Counted from the first letter of the stretch, positions 26,293 through 35,162 are shown. The stretch is 64,000 nt of DNA from Lachnospiraceae bacterium (GCA_028689655.1 JAQVCT010000009.1:1-64000); one strand, 5' to 3'. Translations and numbers: made by a program. Notes: generated by a model not told the origin, from the letters alone.

Positions 26293-27409
26293 CCTTCCCC
26301 GTAAGCATTGTGTGAAATTCTTCCATCATTTTTCCAGAATTCATGGATTGCTGATATACATTTTGGGTGGTACACCATACATTTCCCTCCCGGACAGCTT
26401 TAAAATCCTCCAAAAGTTCACTTTTACCTGTCAAATCTTCCAGGGATGCTATTTCCCCGTCAATGGTGCTGTTATAGACCAGATAATCCGCATCTTTTGC
26501 CTTTGCATAGAATTCCTCCATCTGCATATTTACAGAGGAAGATGCATTCTCATCCTCCGTAAGATCCTGGAAAAGATAAGTACCTCCAGCCATCTCGATC
26601 ATTTTGGCTACATAATCATTGGTCTTGCGTACCACCACCGTCTCATTGTTGGTAATATAGAAAAATGCAACTGTTTTCCCCGTGGCTTTCACATCCCCCA
26701 ACTGTCTGTATAGTGCTTCCTGTTCCTCAAAGGCAATCTGTGCTGCCTCGTCCTTTCCCGTCAGGGCTCCATAGAGCTTTACCCACTCCGTTCTGCCAAG
26801 AGGATGGGACTCGTAGCTGGAATGATCCACCAATACCGGTATTCCAAAGCTTTCCAGCTTCTCCTTCACTTCCGGTGTATGGAAGATCATGGTGGACTGG
26901 ATGGCAATATCACAGGCACTGGAACGTATCAGTTCGTAATCTGGTGCACTGTATTTTCCAGCATAGAGAATACGCCCATCATCCATGGATTGCTTTGCAG
27001 CATCGATGTACCAGCCATCCCGCTGAATCCCCGAAAGGCATATATGATCCAGCGCATCTATGGAATCAAACATATCCATGGCAGCGGATGCCACCAGATA
27101 AATATGCTGTGCTGTCCCATCCAGCACACAAATATCCCGATCCAGGTCAGCGGGTACTTTTCTGTGCTCTGTATTTAGCAAAAAACGACTGCCATCTGAT
27201 ATGGATATCAGTGTAAAGCCGTCGTTATAGTAATCAACTGTAAATTCTGTGGCATACTTTAATTCCATGGAATGATCATAAGTCAATGCATCGCTGAGTG
27301 CACGATCCTCCACATTCCAAGGTGTCTCCTGTGATTTTCCGCAGGCAGCACCAAAGAGTACAATACATAGAACACTTATCAGTAATCCTGTTTTTTTTAA
27401 CTGAATCAT
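26249..27409 (-). CDS. Corrinoid-type substrate-binding lipoprotein
   Basis: 386 residues with signal and lipobox LFGAACG, so it is anchored outside the membrane. The body is a two-lobed class III binding protein of the BtuF/FecB type: the first lobe with DRDICVLDGTAQHIYLVAS and an N-lobe end at PVLVDHSSYESHPLGRTEW, a long linking helix, and the second lobe with VAFFYITNNETVVVRK. It should capture a corrinoid and pass it to the permease encoded by the overlapping next gene. AAAGGAAGC precedes the start. Confidence 0.9.
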   Translation of the reverse strand: MIQLKKTGLLISVLCIVLFGAACGKSQETPWNVEDRALSDALTYDHSMELKYATEFTVDYYNDGFTLISISDGSRFLLNTEHRKVPADLDRDICVLDGTAQHIYLVASAAMDMFDSIDALDHICLSGIQRDGWYIDAAKQSMDDGRILYAGKYSAPDYELIRSSACDIAIQSTMIFHTPEVKEKLESFGIPVLVDHSSYESHPLGRTEWVKLYGALTGKDEAAQIAFEEQEALYRQLGDVKATGKTVAFFYITNNETVVVRKTNDYVAKMIEMAGGTYLFQDLTEDENASSSVNMQMEEFYAKAKDADYLVYNSTIDGEIASLEDLTGKSELLEDFKAVREGNVWCTTQNVYQQSMNSGKMMEEFHTMLTGKDGGDHEANYLFQLQ

Positions 27410-27424
27410 CTCATTTGCTTCCTT

Positions 27425-27545
27425 TATATTTCCTGTTTCTTTTCCCTTATTTCAAATCTTTTTATTTCACATCTTTTTATTTCATTCTTTTTATTTCATT
27501 CTTTTTTTTCATTCTTCTTATTTCATTCTCTTTATTTTACATAAT
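27425..27545. repeat. T-rich degenerate tandem repeat
   Basis: Six or seven imperfect units of about 14 bases of the form ATTTCATTCTTTTT fill the gap between the NEAT-like gene and the binding-protein gene. On the minus strand this is an A/G-rich leader. Slippage-prone, with no evident function. Confidence 0.65.
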
Positions 27546-27554
27546 TTTCTTATA

Positions 27555-28046
27555 TCAGCTTGTCTTATATGTTTTCATTCGATCCCTCTTTATAAGAACC
27601 AGTATCACAATAATTCCCACACACAACGCGATTGCAACAGGAATCACCAAATGGCTGAACCCTGTCCTCTGAATGGAAGCAGAATCCAGACGCAAAGTGT
27701 AGGTGATCTCATGGGGAGCACTCATGGCGGTGGTGTCTGCAATCACCTCTATCTCCTGGTCATATACTGTCACCGGCAGTTGGAACACAGAATTTCCCTC
27801 CGTGCTCACCGGAAGGTAAGTCTTGCCATCCACCAGCATATAATCATAGTGAGAACTGCTCCACAGGATTTCCACGGTGGTCTCACCATCTGCAACTGTA
27901 AGCTTCGCCGGTGAGGTGATGGACGCACGCCCACTTCCCCCACCCAGTGCTACATCTACTGTGTAAGTGCCATCATTGAGATTCGTCTGCATTTTTGTTA
28001 ATAACATCACAAATGATAAAAAGGAAACAAATATAAATCTCTTCAT
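27555..28046 (-). CDS. NEAT-like membrane-anchored surface protein
   Basis: 163 residues: a signal-like N-terminus, a beta-rich domain of ~105 residues starting DGTYTVDVALGGGSGRASI, and a C-terminal transmembrane helix (VIPVAIALCVGIIVILVLI) with a short basic tail. The spacing of the strands (SPAKLTVADGETTVEILWSS, YDYMLVDGK, HEITYTLRLD) resembles NEAT domains that bind haem on Gram-positive surfaces, but the resemblance is by eye. Under a cobalamin riboswitch it may capture corrinoids instead and hand them to the lipoproteins of the importer. Second gene of the operon. Confidence 0.75.
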   Translation of the reverse strand: MKRFIFVSFLSFVMLLTKMQTNLNDGTYTVDVALGGGSGRASITSPAKLTVADGETTVEILWSSSHYDYMLVDGKTYLPVSTEGNSVFQLPVTVYDQEIEVIADTTAMSAPHEITYTLRLDSASIQRTGFSHLVIPVAIALCVGIIVILVLIKRDRMKTYKTS

Positions 28047-28083
28047 TTCTTATGCCTACTCCTTTTTGCTTACTCCACTTTGC

Positions 28084-28707
28084 TTACTCCACTTTATCCG
28101 GTGCAGAAACAGATACTTTATGATCATACCAGGTTCCTTTGGTACCGATCAGTGCCAGATCAAATTCTGTATCCAGGGCTGGTACCGGCACATCAAAGCC
28201 GTTGACTTCCTCTGTGACTCCATCACTGTAAGTTACGGTATCTGTGGTGGGCTGTAACAGCTCCGCGCCGCTTTTCTGTGCGTCCTCCGCTGTTCCTGGA
28301 AAGAGATTTAAAATATTCCTGGAAGTAAGACTCACATGGATAGTCATCACACCATCCTTCACAGTCAGGATACCTTTTCCCTCATTCGCCTCATTTACAT
28401 GGAACATACTGCTGTCCGTATGAAAATCTGCACTGTAGGTTCCATCCTCTAAGGCAACTTCCTCCGCAACCGTCTCCTCTGTGACAGCGGTCTCTGCTGT
28501 GGAGTCTTCTGTGATATCTCCTCCCGTCACTTCCTCTGCTACACTTTCCGCTTCTGTAGTCTCCCCTACAGTCCCGCTCTCCGTCACGGTTTCCTCTGTG
28601 GCTGTCTCTGTGTTCATTGTTGTGGCAGTTCCTGCACTTCCACATCCTGCCAGCACATAGGCAGACATCATACACGCCATGATTAATACTACCTTTTTCT
28701 TTTTCAT
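28084..28707 (-). CDS. Lipoprotein of the cobalamin operon
   Basis: 207 residues from the ATG after GAGGAGAAAAATC. Signal peptide with lipobox VLAGCGS, a 65-residue linker extremely rich in T, E, V and A, then a beta-rich domain of ~120 residues opening DGTYSADFHTDSSMFHVNEA, with TVKDGVMTIHVSLTS and the tail LIGTKGTWYDHKVSVSAP. The DGTY opening is shared with the next gene, so the two domains may be distant relatives. First gene after the riboswitch; likely extracellular and involved in corrinoid capture, function otherwise unknown. Confidence 0.75.
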   Translation of the reverse strand: MKKKKVVLIMACMMSAYVLAGCGSAGTATTMNTETATEETVTESGTVGETTEAESVAEEVTGGDITEDSTAETAVTEETVAEEVALEDGTYSADFHTDSSMFHVNEANEGKGILTVKDGVMTIHVSLTSRNILNLFPGTAEDAQKSGAELLQPTTDTVTYSDGVTEEVNGFDVPVPALDTEFDLALIGTKGTWYDHKVSVSAPDKVE

Positions 28708-28790
28708 GATTTTTCTCCTCATTTTCCTATTTTAGTGGCTTTGCCGAAAACCCATCACATCTGTTTCCCAGCAGATTTCCGGATACAGAC

Positions 28791-28826
28791 CCAAAAAACT
28801 CCATGCCACGGAATGGCATGGAGTCA
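28791..28826 (-). terminator. Riboswitch-controlled terminator
   Basis: Hairpin with 11-base arms (ACTCCATGCCA/TGGCATGGAGT) and a 5-base loop, followed on the minus strand by TTTTTT. It lies between the cobalamin aptamer and the first gene, where a ligand-induced terminator is expected. Confidence 0.88.
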
Positions 28827-28834
28827 AAAAGGCG

Positions 28835-29045
28835 CACGAATCACCTGATATCCATCACAAACCAATTACTCGTGGCTGTTATCTGTACATCATCTAAGGC
28901 AAGTATCCTGGCTGAAAGAAAGATCTGTCCCTTCTTATCACAGTGACGAGTTCGTACAGGATTCACACCTGTTTCCCTTTTCATCAGAGCCACAGCGCAT
29001 TTTTTCTGTCCTCTGACACCTCAAATGTATTCAGTTGTATTGCCT
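28835..29045 (-). promoter_or_regulatory. Cobalamin riboswitch
   Basis: The minus strand holds the hallmarks of the B12 aptamer in order: AGGTGTC near 29015-29021, AAAGGGAAACAGGTGTGAAT and the following CCTGTACGA, CGTCACTGTGA in the core, and the B12 box CAGCCAGGATACTTGCC at 28898-28914. A transcription terminator follows at once, so bound adenosyl- or methyl-cobalamin should shut off the five-gene transport operon below. Confidence 0.93.
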
Positions 29046-29100
29046 ACTCAGTATACTGAATAATTTCTTAAATGGCAAGTAGAACATGATCACTGCCAAC

Positions 29101-30912
29101 TCACATTCTCTTTGCCTTTGCATTTATTTTATGGATGCGTTTTGTCTCATACATCCGTTCATCTGCGAGCTTGATCAGTTCTGTCAGCATGGAACCTTCC
29201 GGTCTGAAATGCTTCGTATAGGAATATCCAAAGTCTGCGATGGCCGAGAGTTGGTTCTCCTCCCCGTATGTTACTCCCGCTACAGCCTCCTGGAATCTCT
29301 GAATCATGGTCTCTGCTTTGCTCTCTGGCAAATCAGGTACTATGACGAGAAATTCATCCCCGCCGTAACGAATCACCGAATCCGCCTGTCTGGTCTGCGT
29401 CTTCAATGCTTTTACCACATCTATTAATACGTTGTCTCCCGTCTGATGACCGTAAATATCATTGATCTGTTTGAACTGATAGAGATCCAGCATGATCAGT
29501 ATGACTTCCTCTGCCACATGATTCTGCTCATGATGTAAGAACATCATCTCATCCAGATAACGGCGGTTATATGCTTCCGTCAATGAATCGATATAGATCT
29601 TCGCCTGCATCTCCTCTATCATAAGGATGCTTCGATTTACTTCCTCCGCATCTACACCTGCAGTCTCAGAAATGCGGCTGGCGATCTCCAGTACGACCTT
29701 CTCCTGTTCTTCTCCTTCCAAATGAACAGAGACTGGCTGGGATATGACATAGAAAATATCATTTTTTAACAGTTCGAACTTATTCAACGCACAGTGCCCA
29801 TTTAACGCGCAGATACTGGAACAGTTCTCGCATCGTGTGCTTTTACCCCATATGCTAAAACAGGAATAGGGCTGTCTGGAAATCGTACCATCCTCCATCA
29901 CCTCAATGATGGTGGTCTCTCTTGGATCCACCAGGCGCACTACATCAAATATTTTTCCCAGGAATGAAATAATACTATGCAGCTGTTTTCCTTCATACTT
30001 GGTAAGATTGATGCTCCTCCCATCACCTATTGTGGAATCACTGAAATTTTTATATTCTTTTACCAGGTTACGAAAACGACTGCTGTATTCCAACACATTG
30101 GCAAGACGCTTTTTCACCATAGCCGGGATAAAAGGCTTTGTCACATAATCATTCACACCATTTTCCAGCATGCTGATCTGTGTCGCCTCATTATCCTCCG
30201 AGGAAATCACCATGACAGGGATATCTGCCGCATCTGCCATCTTATTCTTATAAGATAAGAACTCTCTGCCATCCATCACCGGCATTACCATATCCAGAAG
30301 AATCGCCATTATCTTATGACTGTTTTTTTTCAGGATTTCCAAACCCTTCTGCCCGTCCTCTGCCACCAGGATTTCATAGTCACCCACAAACAGGGAACGT
30401 AATATTTCCCTGCTTACCTCCTGATCCTCCACGATGAGAAGGCTTCCTTTCTCCTCTTTGTGGTGAATTGCATGAAAAAATGTATTCAATTCTTTTTCTA
30501 ACATTCTCTCTATGGAAACATCGGTAAAAGTGGCACCGATCAGTGCGGTCTTTTCCACCGCTCCAATATAGGATAAACGTATGTTATACCAGCGGTTAGA
30601 ACTTCCCGGCAGTAGGAAAAGACACTCACATTCTCCGCTTTTATGGGAGATCGTAGCTTCAGCGATAGCTGCCTGGAACTTGTAAAGTTCCCTGTCGCAC
30701 AAATAATTTTCCACAGATTCATTGCCGAAAATCTCTATATATGCCTCATTGCCACGTAGAAGATGGCTTCTGGTGTCCGCATATTCAAAGACACTGTAAG
30801 GAACTGCTACACTTTCCAGCAACGCACCCACTCGAGTATCCGTCGACCAGGCTCCACTGACTTCTTTTTCCAGACGTTTTTGTTTTTCCAAGATCTGTAT
30901 TTTATTTTTCAT
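29101..30912 (-). CDS. Receiver-GGDEF diguanylate cyclase with a cysteine cluster
   Basis: 603 residues. An N-terminal PAS-like sensor (about 25-140), a receiver domain with phospho-acceptor Asp207 (ILLDMVMP) and KPF, a middle region with C351, C361, C364, C368 and C374 (TRCENCSSICALNGHCAL) that could hold iron-sulfur or zinc, and a C-terminal GGDEF domain with RYGGDEF at 515-521. The active site is intact and the inhibitory site RxxD (R508-D511) is five residues upstream, so it should make c-di-GMP from GTP and be product-inhibited. AAAGGAATG starts it. It is transcribed alone. An HD-GYP protein at 51.6 kb may oppose it. Confidence 0.92.
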   Translation of the reverse strand: MKNKIQILEKQKRLEKEVSGAWSTDTRVGALLESVAVPYSVFEYADTRSHLLRGNEAYIEIFGNESVENYLCDRELYKFQAAIAEATISHKSGECECLFLLPGSSNRWYNIRLSYIGAVEKTALIGATFTDVSIERMLEKELNTFFHAIHHKEEKGSLLIVEDQEVSREILRSLFVGDYEILVAEDGQKGLEILKKNSHKIMAILLDMVMPVMDGREFLSYKNKMADAADIPVMVISSEDNEATQISMLENGVNDYVTKPFIPAMVKKRLANVLEYSSRFRNLVKEYKNFSDSTIGDGRSINLTKYEGKQLHSIISFLGKIFDVVRLVDPRETTIIEVMEDGTISRQPYSCFSIWGKSTRCENCSSICALNGHCALNKFELLKNDIFYVISQPVSVHLEGEEQEKVVLEIASRISETAGVDAEEVNRSILMIEEMQAKIYIDSLTEAYNRRYLDEMMFLHHEQNHVAEEVILIMLDLYQFKQINDIYGHQTGDNVLIDVVKALKTQTRQADSVIRYGGDEFLVIVPDLPESKAETMIQRFQEAVAGVTYGEENQLSAIADFGYSYTKHFRPEGSMLTELIKLADERMYETKRIHKINAKAKRM

Positions 30913-31024
30913 TTATAAACATTCCTTTACACAAAATTATATGCAAATATATGAACTCGTATTTCAAACTTATGTACAACTCCAGTATACTGTTTATTCT
31001 ATATAATTTCAACAAATTATCTGA

Positions 31025-31085
31025 CAAAAAAAGTCCCTCTAATATAAATAGGTTCAAATACACATCTACTTTAGAGGGAATTTTT
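31025..31085 (-). terminator. Terminator downstream of mgtE
   Basis: Arms TCCCTCTAA and TTAGAGGGA with a 28-base loop, A-run on one side and T-run on the other; works for mgtE on the minus strand. Confidence 0.75.
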
Positions 31086-31114
31086 CGTATTCTATTCTGT
31101 TTTCATTCTAATTG

Positions 31115-32506
31115 CTACATTCCCATAATATGGATCAGGAAAATCCATGCAAGACCATAGTAGGTAATCACCGCCACCAGGTCGTTTACCGTGGTGATCA
31201 ATGGTCCTGATGCAACTGCGGGATCGATCTTGATCTTATGGAAAAACATAGGCACTACGGTTCCCACCAAACTGGAAATGATCATGGCAACCATCAATGA
31301 CACGCCGACACACCCTGAAATCATAAAAGCATAGGGCAGTGTCTTTCCTTTCAACATGAAAATATAGAGTCCTATGAACAGAAATGACAGGACGCCAAGC
31401 AGCAATCCGTTGCACAAGCCCACACGCATCTCTTTCATCACCAGTTGAAGCTTTAGTTTTCCTGTGAGATTCTCATCCATGAGTACACGAATGGTCACAG
31501 CCAGGGACTGGGTTCCCACATTCCCCGCCATATCCAGGATCAGGGACTGGAAGCAGACGATCAGTGCGATCTGGGATACCACCGTCTCGAACATCCCCAC
31601 CACTGAGGATACCACCATACCCAGTAACAGTAATGCGATGAGCCAGGGCATTCTCTTTTTCATACTCTCGATGAGGGTCTCGTGCAGATCTTCCTCCGCG
31701 GTGAGACCAGCCAGCTTTGCGTAATCATCACCCATCTCTTCATCTACCACTTCTACGATATTCTGCGCTGTGATAACGCCGACGATCACATTATTTTCAT
31801 CTAAAATAGGGATGGAATCCTCCGCATAATCTTTGATTCTCTCAATACACTCACTGATAGACTCATGAGCACGTACATAGGGGTAGGAAGTACTGATCAG
31901 ATGCTCCAGATCTGTATATTCTCTTGCGATGATCAGATCCTTTAACTCTAACGCACCGTAGAACTTACCATTCTCATCATTGACATAGATGGTCATGATA
32001 TTATCGTTTTCCTCCGCCTGTGCGATCAGCTCTTTCATTGCCTGTTTCACAGACAGATTCTTCTGTATCACGATGAAGTTGGTGGTCATGCGACTACCAA
32101 TCTCATCATCGTCATAGGAACAGATCAGATTGATGTCATGCTTACTTTCTTCATCCATCAAATTGATCAGCTTTTCACGGACACCGTCATCCACCTCTTC
32201 CAGAACATCGACCGCATCATCGGAGTCCATGTTCTCAATGATGGTGGCTGCACTGGAAAGTGGCAATTCACCAATATATTTTCCCACATCGTCCAAGTAA
32301 CTGAATATCTCAGATACACGTTCCGCACCCAGAATATGGTACAACTTTTTTCGTTCTTCCGTATTTAACAGTTCCAGGGATCCGGCAATATCATTTTCAT
32401 GATAATTATCCAACTGTTCCCGAATCTTCTCGTCACTTGCATTACTTTTGATAACCTCTACCAGTTCCTGCTCGTAGTTAGGTTCTATTAAGATTTCTTT
32501 TTCCAT
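31115..32506 (-). CDS. mgtE: MgtE-family magnesium transporter
   Basis: 463 residues from the ATG that follows AAGGAGACAACG. The cytoplasmic N domain (helical, acidic: MDSDDAVDVLEEVDD) and a pair of CBS domains (ISTSYPYVRAHESISECIE and the ILDENNVIVGVITAQN segment) sense Mg2+; five C-terminal helices form the pore, with VGTQSLAVTIRVL and the PLITTVNDLVAVITYYGLA region as the most conserved parts. It should be a dimeric Mg2+ channel gated by intracellular Mg2+. Upstream is a strong promoter and a 200-base leader with a small ORF and a terminator-like stem. Confidence 0.95.
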   Translation of the reverse strand: MEKEILIEPNYEQELVEVIKSNASDEKIREQLDNYHENDIAGSLELLNTEERKKLYHILGAERVSEIFSYLDDVGKYIGELPLSSAATIIENMDSDDAVDVLEEVDDGVREKLINLMDEESKHDINLICSYDDDEIGSRMTTNFIVIQKNLSVKQAMKELIAQAEENDNIMTIYVNDENGKFYGALELKDLIIAREYTDLEHLISTSYPYVRAHESISECIERIKDYAEDSIPILDENNVIVGVITAQNIVEVVDEEMGDDYAKLAGLTAEEDLHETLIESMKKRMPWLIALLLLGMVVSSVVGMFETVVSQIALIVCFQSLILDMAGNVGTQSLAVTIRVLMDENLTGKLKLQLVMKEMRVGLCNGLLLGVLSFLFIGLYIFMLKGKTLPYAFMISGCVGVSLMVAMIISSLVGTVVPMFFHKIKIDPAVASGPLITTVNDLVAVITYYGLAWIFLIHIMGM

Positions 32507-32590
32507 CGTTGTCTCCTTCTCTCTCACTCTTCCGATAACCCTTTCAGATTATCCATCACGATGGAAATGCAACTGCCATTACGCTCAAAA

Positions 32591-32680
32591 TCACATTCCT
32601 TTTATATCAAAAAAGAGAATGGCAATATACTGTTTTCCACCGCGATGACTACTTCGGCCACTACTGTCACAATTGTCCAT
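32591..32680 (-). CDS. 29-residue leader ORF upstream of mgtE
   Basis: Starts ATGGACAATTGT behind AGAGGTGAAGAG and ends in TGA, encoding MDNCDSSGRSSHRGGKQYIA and a hydrophobic tail. Its start codon lies inside the 5' arm of a terminator-like stem, an arrangement typical of translation-coupled attenuators. No homologue known to me. Confidence 0.4.
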   Translation of the reverse strand: MDNCDSSGRSSHRGGKQYIAILFFDIKGM

Positions 32681-32686
32681 TCTCTT
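32613..32686 (-). promoter_or_regulatory. Terminator-like stem in the mgtE leader
   Basis: Perfect 10-base arms AAGAGAATGG and CCATTCTCTT enclose ~54 bases that can extend the stem (CAAT/ATTG, TGT/ACA), and T's follow the 3' arm on the minus strand. The 5' arm contains the leader ORF start codon, so ribosome loading would open the stem. I do not find M-box consensus elements. Confidence 0.55.
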
Positions 32687-32735
32687 CACCTCTATCCTAT
32701 TTTTATTATCTAACTGCCTAGACTTATCCTTACAC

Positions 32736-32764
32736 ATTCTATTCTATGGAAAAAATAAAGTCAA
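32736..32764 (-). promoter_or_regulatory. Predicted sigma-A promoter of mgtE
   Basis: TTGACT (-35) and TAGAAT (-10) with a 17-base spacer on the minus strand; predicted start near 32730, giving a leader of about 220 nt before the mgtE ATG. Confidence 0.65.
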
Positions 32765-32827
32765 TTTATTTTTGTATCGTTTCTGTATCACTTTTGTAAA
32801 ATCAATCACAGCCCTTATAACGACTCC

Positions 32828-33436
32828 TTATTCTTCGTAAAAAATTTTATCTTTTTCCAATACCGCAGACTTTCCATCCTGCACTTCTATGATGGACACT
32901 GCACAGTTCTTCGGCACACCGCCTCTCCAGATATCATCATCCTCATAAAAATGATTCAGTAGACATCGACCTGCTGCACCGTGGGTGGAGATCAGAATGG
33001 TCTTATCCTGATATTCCGGTGTGTGGATTAAAAACTCGTAGAAGTCATGGGTTCGTTCACTCACATCTATCAGATTCTCTCCATGAGGTGGACGCTTAAA
33101 CGTCCTGGGGTTCTCCACAAACTGCTCCATGAAGTCTGTCGGCAATACCGTACTATTCAGAATGCATTCTCCCTCCCAGTCACCAAAAGAAATTTCCTGG
33201 ATTCGCTCATCTGTTATTATGGGAATCTCTCTTTCCCCCAGCACGCACTCGGCTGTCTGCCGTGCCCGCGTCAAGGGACTGGTAAATACCAGATCAAACG
33301 GTACCTTCTGAAGATTTTTTCCTGTCTCTTTTGCCAGTACAATGCCTGTATCCGCTAATGGAATATCGGTGCGTCCCTGTAATTTTCTCACTTTATTCCA
33401 CGGTGTCTCCCCGTGCCTGATTATATATAGTTTCAT
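32828..33436 (-). CDS. Histidine phosphatase family protein (phosphoglycerate mutase-like)
   Basis: 202 residues of the RHG branch: catalytic motif YIIRHGETPWN at the N-terminus, QGRTDIPLADTG, the proton donor region ISFGDWEGE and the second His in ILISTHGAAGR. Such proteins are phosphatases with varied substrates (cobalamin-pathway alpha-ribazole phosphate, sugar phosphates), not usually glycolytic mutases when a gpmI is also present, as here. AAAGGTACAGC precedes the ATG. It lies between mgtE and gpmI on the same strand, with terminators on both sides, so it is probably a single-gene unit. Confidence 0.88.
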   Translation of the reverse strand: MKLYIIRHGETPWNKVRKLQGRTDIPLADTGIVLAKETGKNLQKVPFDLVFTSPLTRARQTAECVLGEREIPIITDERIQEISFGDWEGECILNSTVLPTDFMEQFVENPRTFKRPPHGENLIDVSERTHDFYEFLIHTPEYQDKTILISTHGAAGRCLLNHFYEDDDIWRGGVPKNCAVSIIEVQDGKSAVLEKDKIFYEE

Positions 33437-33537
33437 GCTGTACCTTTTACCTTTCTATCCCCTATATCTATCAAAAGATATGATTTTTCATTTGATAGGA
33501 AATTCCTTTGAAGTGTCGGTAAAGTAGTGACACATTT

Positions 33538-33576
33538 AAAAATGGGCTTTACTGAAACTCAGCAAAGTCCATTTTT
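33538..33576 (-). terminator. Terminator downstream of gpmI
   Basis: Arms AAAATGGGCTTT and AAAGTCCATTTT (one G-T pair) with a 14-base loop; U-tract on the minus strand. Confidence 0.8.
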
Positions 33577-33606
33577 ATTTTCATCGTTCTAATAATGACG
33601 ATTTTG

Positions 33607-35148
33607 TTATTTTCTGATCAATAAAGATTTTCCTGTCATCTCTGCAGGCTGTTTCATTCCCATGGTCTCGATCAGGGTAGGAACGATATCTGCCAGGCAG
33701 CCACCCTCTCTCAAGGTATAGGCCGGATCATAATTTACCAGGATAAATGGTACTTCATTGGTGGTATGTGCTGTGAATGGTGCACCTGTCACATAATCTA
33801 CCAGCTGCTCCGCATTGCCGTGATCCGCACAGATGAACATGGTTCCATCTACAGATTTTAATGCATCTACTGCCCTGCCCACACATGCATCTACTGCTTC
33901 CACTGCTGCGATTGCTGCTGCTTCCACACCTGTATGTCCTACCATATCAGGGTTCGCAAAGTTGATAATGATCACATCATATTTATCACCTGTGATAGCC
34001 GCACATAATTTATCGCATACTTCATTGGCACTCATCTCTGGTTTCAGATCATAGGTTGCCACCTTTGGAGAATTGACAAGAATTCTGTCTTCCCCCTTAT
34101 TTGGCTCCTCCACGCCGCCGTTGAAGAAGAACGTAACGTGTGCGTATTTCTCTGTCTCTGCGATTCTTGCCTGCGTCATATTATTGGCAGCAAGCCACTC
34201 GCCAAAGGTATTCGTCACTGCTACTTTGTGGAATGCAACTTCTTTATTTGCGATGGTGGGATCGTAATCTGAGAAGCATACATAAGTGAGATCCAATCTC
34301 TTTTCTCTCTCAAATCCTTTGAAATCATTATCGCAAAAAGCTCTGGTGATCTCTCTTGCTCTGTCTGGTCTGAAGTTGAAAAATACAACAGAATCTTTGT
34401 CAGAAATAGTACCGACCGTTTTTCCGTCTCTTACTACAACGGTGGGTTTCACAAATTCATCTGTCTCATCTTTATCATAGGAAGCCTGTATGCCGTCCGG
34501 ACCTGATACTGCTGTCTGTCCCTCTCCCTTTGTCAAAGCATCATATGCTAATTTTACTCTGTCATAGTTGTTATCTCTATCCATTGCATAGTAGCGGCCC
34601 ATAACAGATGCCACTTCGCCCACGCCGATTTCAGCCATCTTGGCTTCTAACTGTTCTACGTATTCTTTTCCTGAGGAAGGAGGTGTATCACGACCATCTA
34701 AGAAACAGTGTATATATACTTTTTTCAGATCATTTCTCTTAGCCAGTTCCAGCAGACCATAGATATGTGTAATATGGCTGTGCACACCGCCGTCTGATAC
34801 CAGACCGAAGCAATGTAACGCAGAATCATTTTTCTTACAATTCTCAACCGCATCCAATAAGGCAGGATTGGTGAAAAATGTGCCATCATTGATTTCCTTT
34901 GTGATTCTGGTCAGTTCCTGATATACGATACGTCCGGCACCCATATTTAAGTGACCTACTTCTGAATTACCCATCTGACCTTCCGGAAGACCTACTGCCA
35001 TTCCACTTGCCTGTCCCTTTACAAAAGGGTATTCTTTCATTAATTTATCCATAACAGGAGTTTTCGCTTCTGCTACTGCATTTCCACTTATTTTGTCATT
35101 TAATCCATATCCATCCAGGATCATTAATACGGTTGGTTTTTTGCTCAT
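33607..35148 (-). CDS. gpmI: 2,3-bisphosphoglycerate-independent phosphoglycerate mutase
   Basis: 513 residues from the ATG with AAGGAGAATAAC upstream; the open frame extends 44 codons further but through a hairpin, so the later start is right and matches the family length. It interconverts 3- and 2-phosphoglycerate using two Mn2+ ions. The alkaline-phosphatase-like core shows the metal site VLMILDGYGLN, the nucleophile Ser in GQMGNSEVGHLNMGAGR, and metal ligands in IINFANPDMVGHTG and FICADHGNAEQ. The cofactor-independent type is common in Firmicutes and needs Mn2+, linking glycolysis to pH and manganese. Confidence 0.96.
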   Translation of the reverse strand: MSKKPTVLMILDGYGLNDKISGNAVAEAKTPVMDKLMKEYPFVKGQASGMAVGLPEGQMGNSEVGHLNMGAGRIVYQELTRITKEINDGTFFTNPALLDAVENCKKNDSALHCFGLVSDGGVHSHITHIYGLLELAKRNDLKKVYIHCFLDGRDTPPSSGKEYVEQLEAKMAEIGVGEVASVMGRYYAMDRDNNYDRVKLAYDALTKGEGQTAVSGPDGIQASYDKDETDEFVKPTVVVRDGKTVGTISDKDSVVFFNFRPDRAREITRAFCDNDFKGFEREKRLDLTYVCFSDYDPTIANKEVAFHKVAVTNTFGEWLAANNMTQARIAETEKYAHVTFFFNGGVEEPNKGEDRILVNSPKVATYDLKPEMSANEVCDKLCAAITGDKYDVIIINFANPDMVGHTGVEAAAIAAVEAVDACVGRAVDALKSVDGTMFICADHGNAEQLVDYVTGAPFTAHTTNEVPFILVNYDPAYTLREGGCLADIVPTLIETMGMKQPAEMTGKSLLIRK

Positions 35149-35162
35149 TGTTATTCTCCTTC

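Noticed and set aside
32507-32740. M-box or other known Mg2+ riboswitch before mgtE
   Set aside because: I looked for the conserved M-box strings and did not find them; the leader has a different layout.
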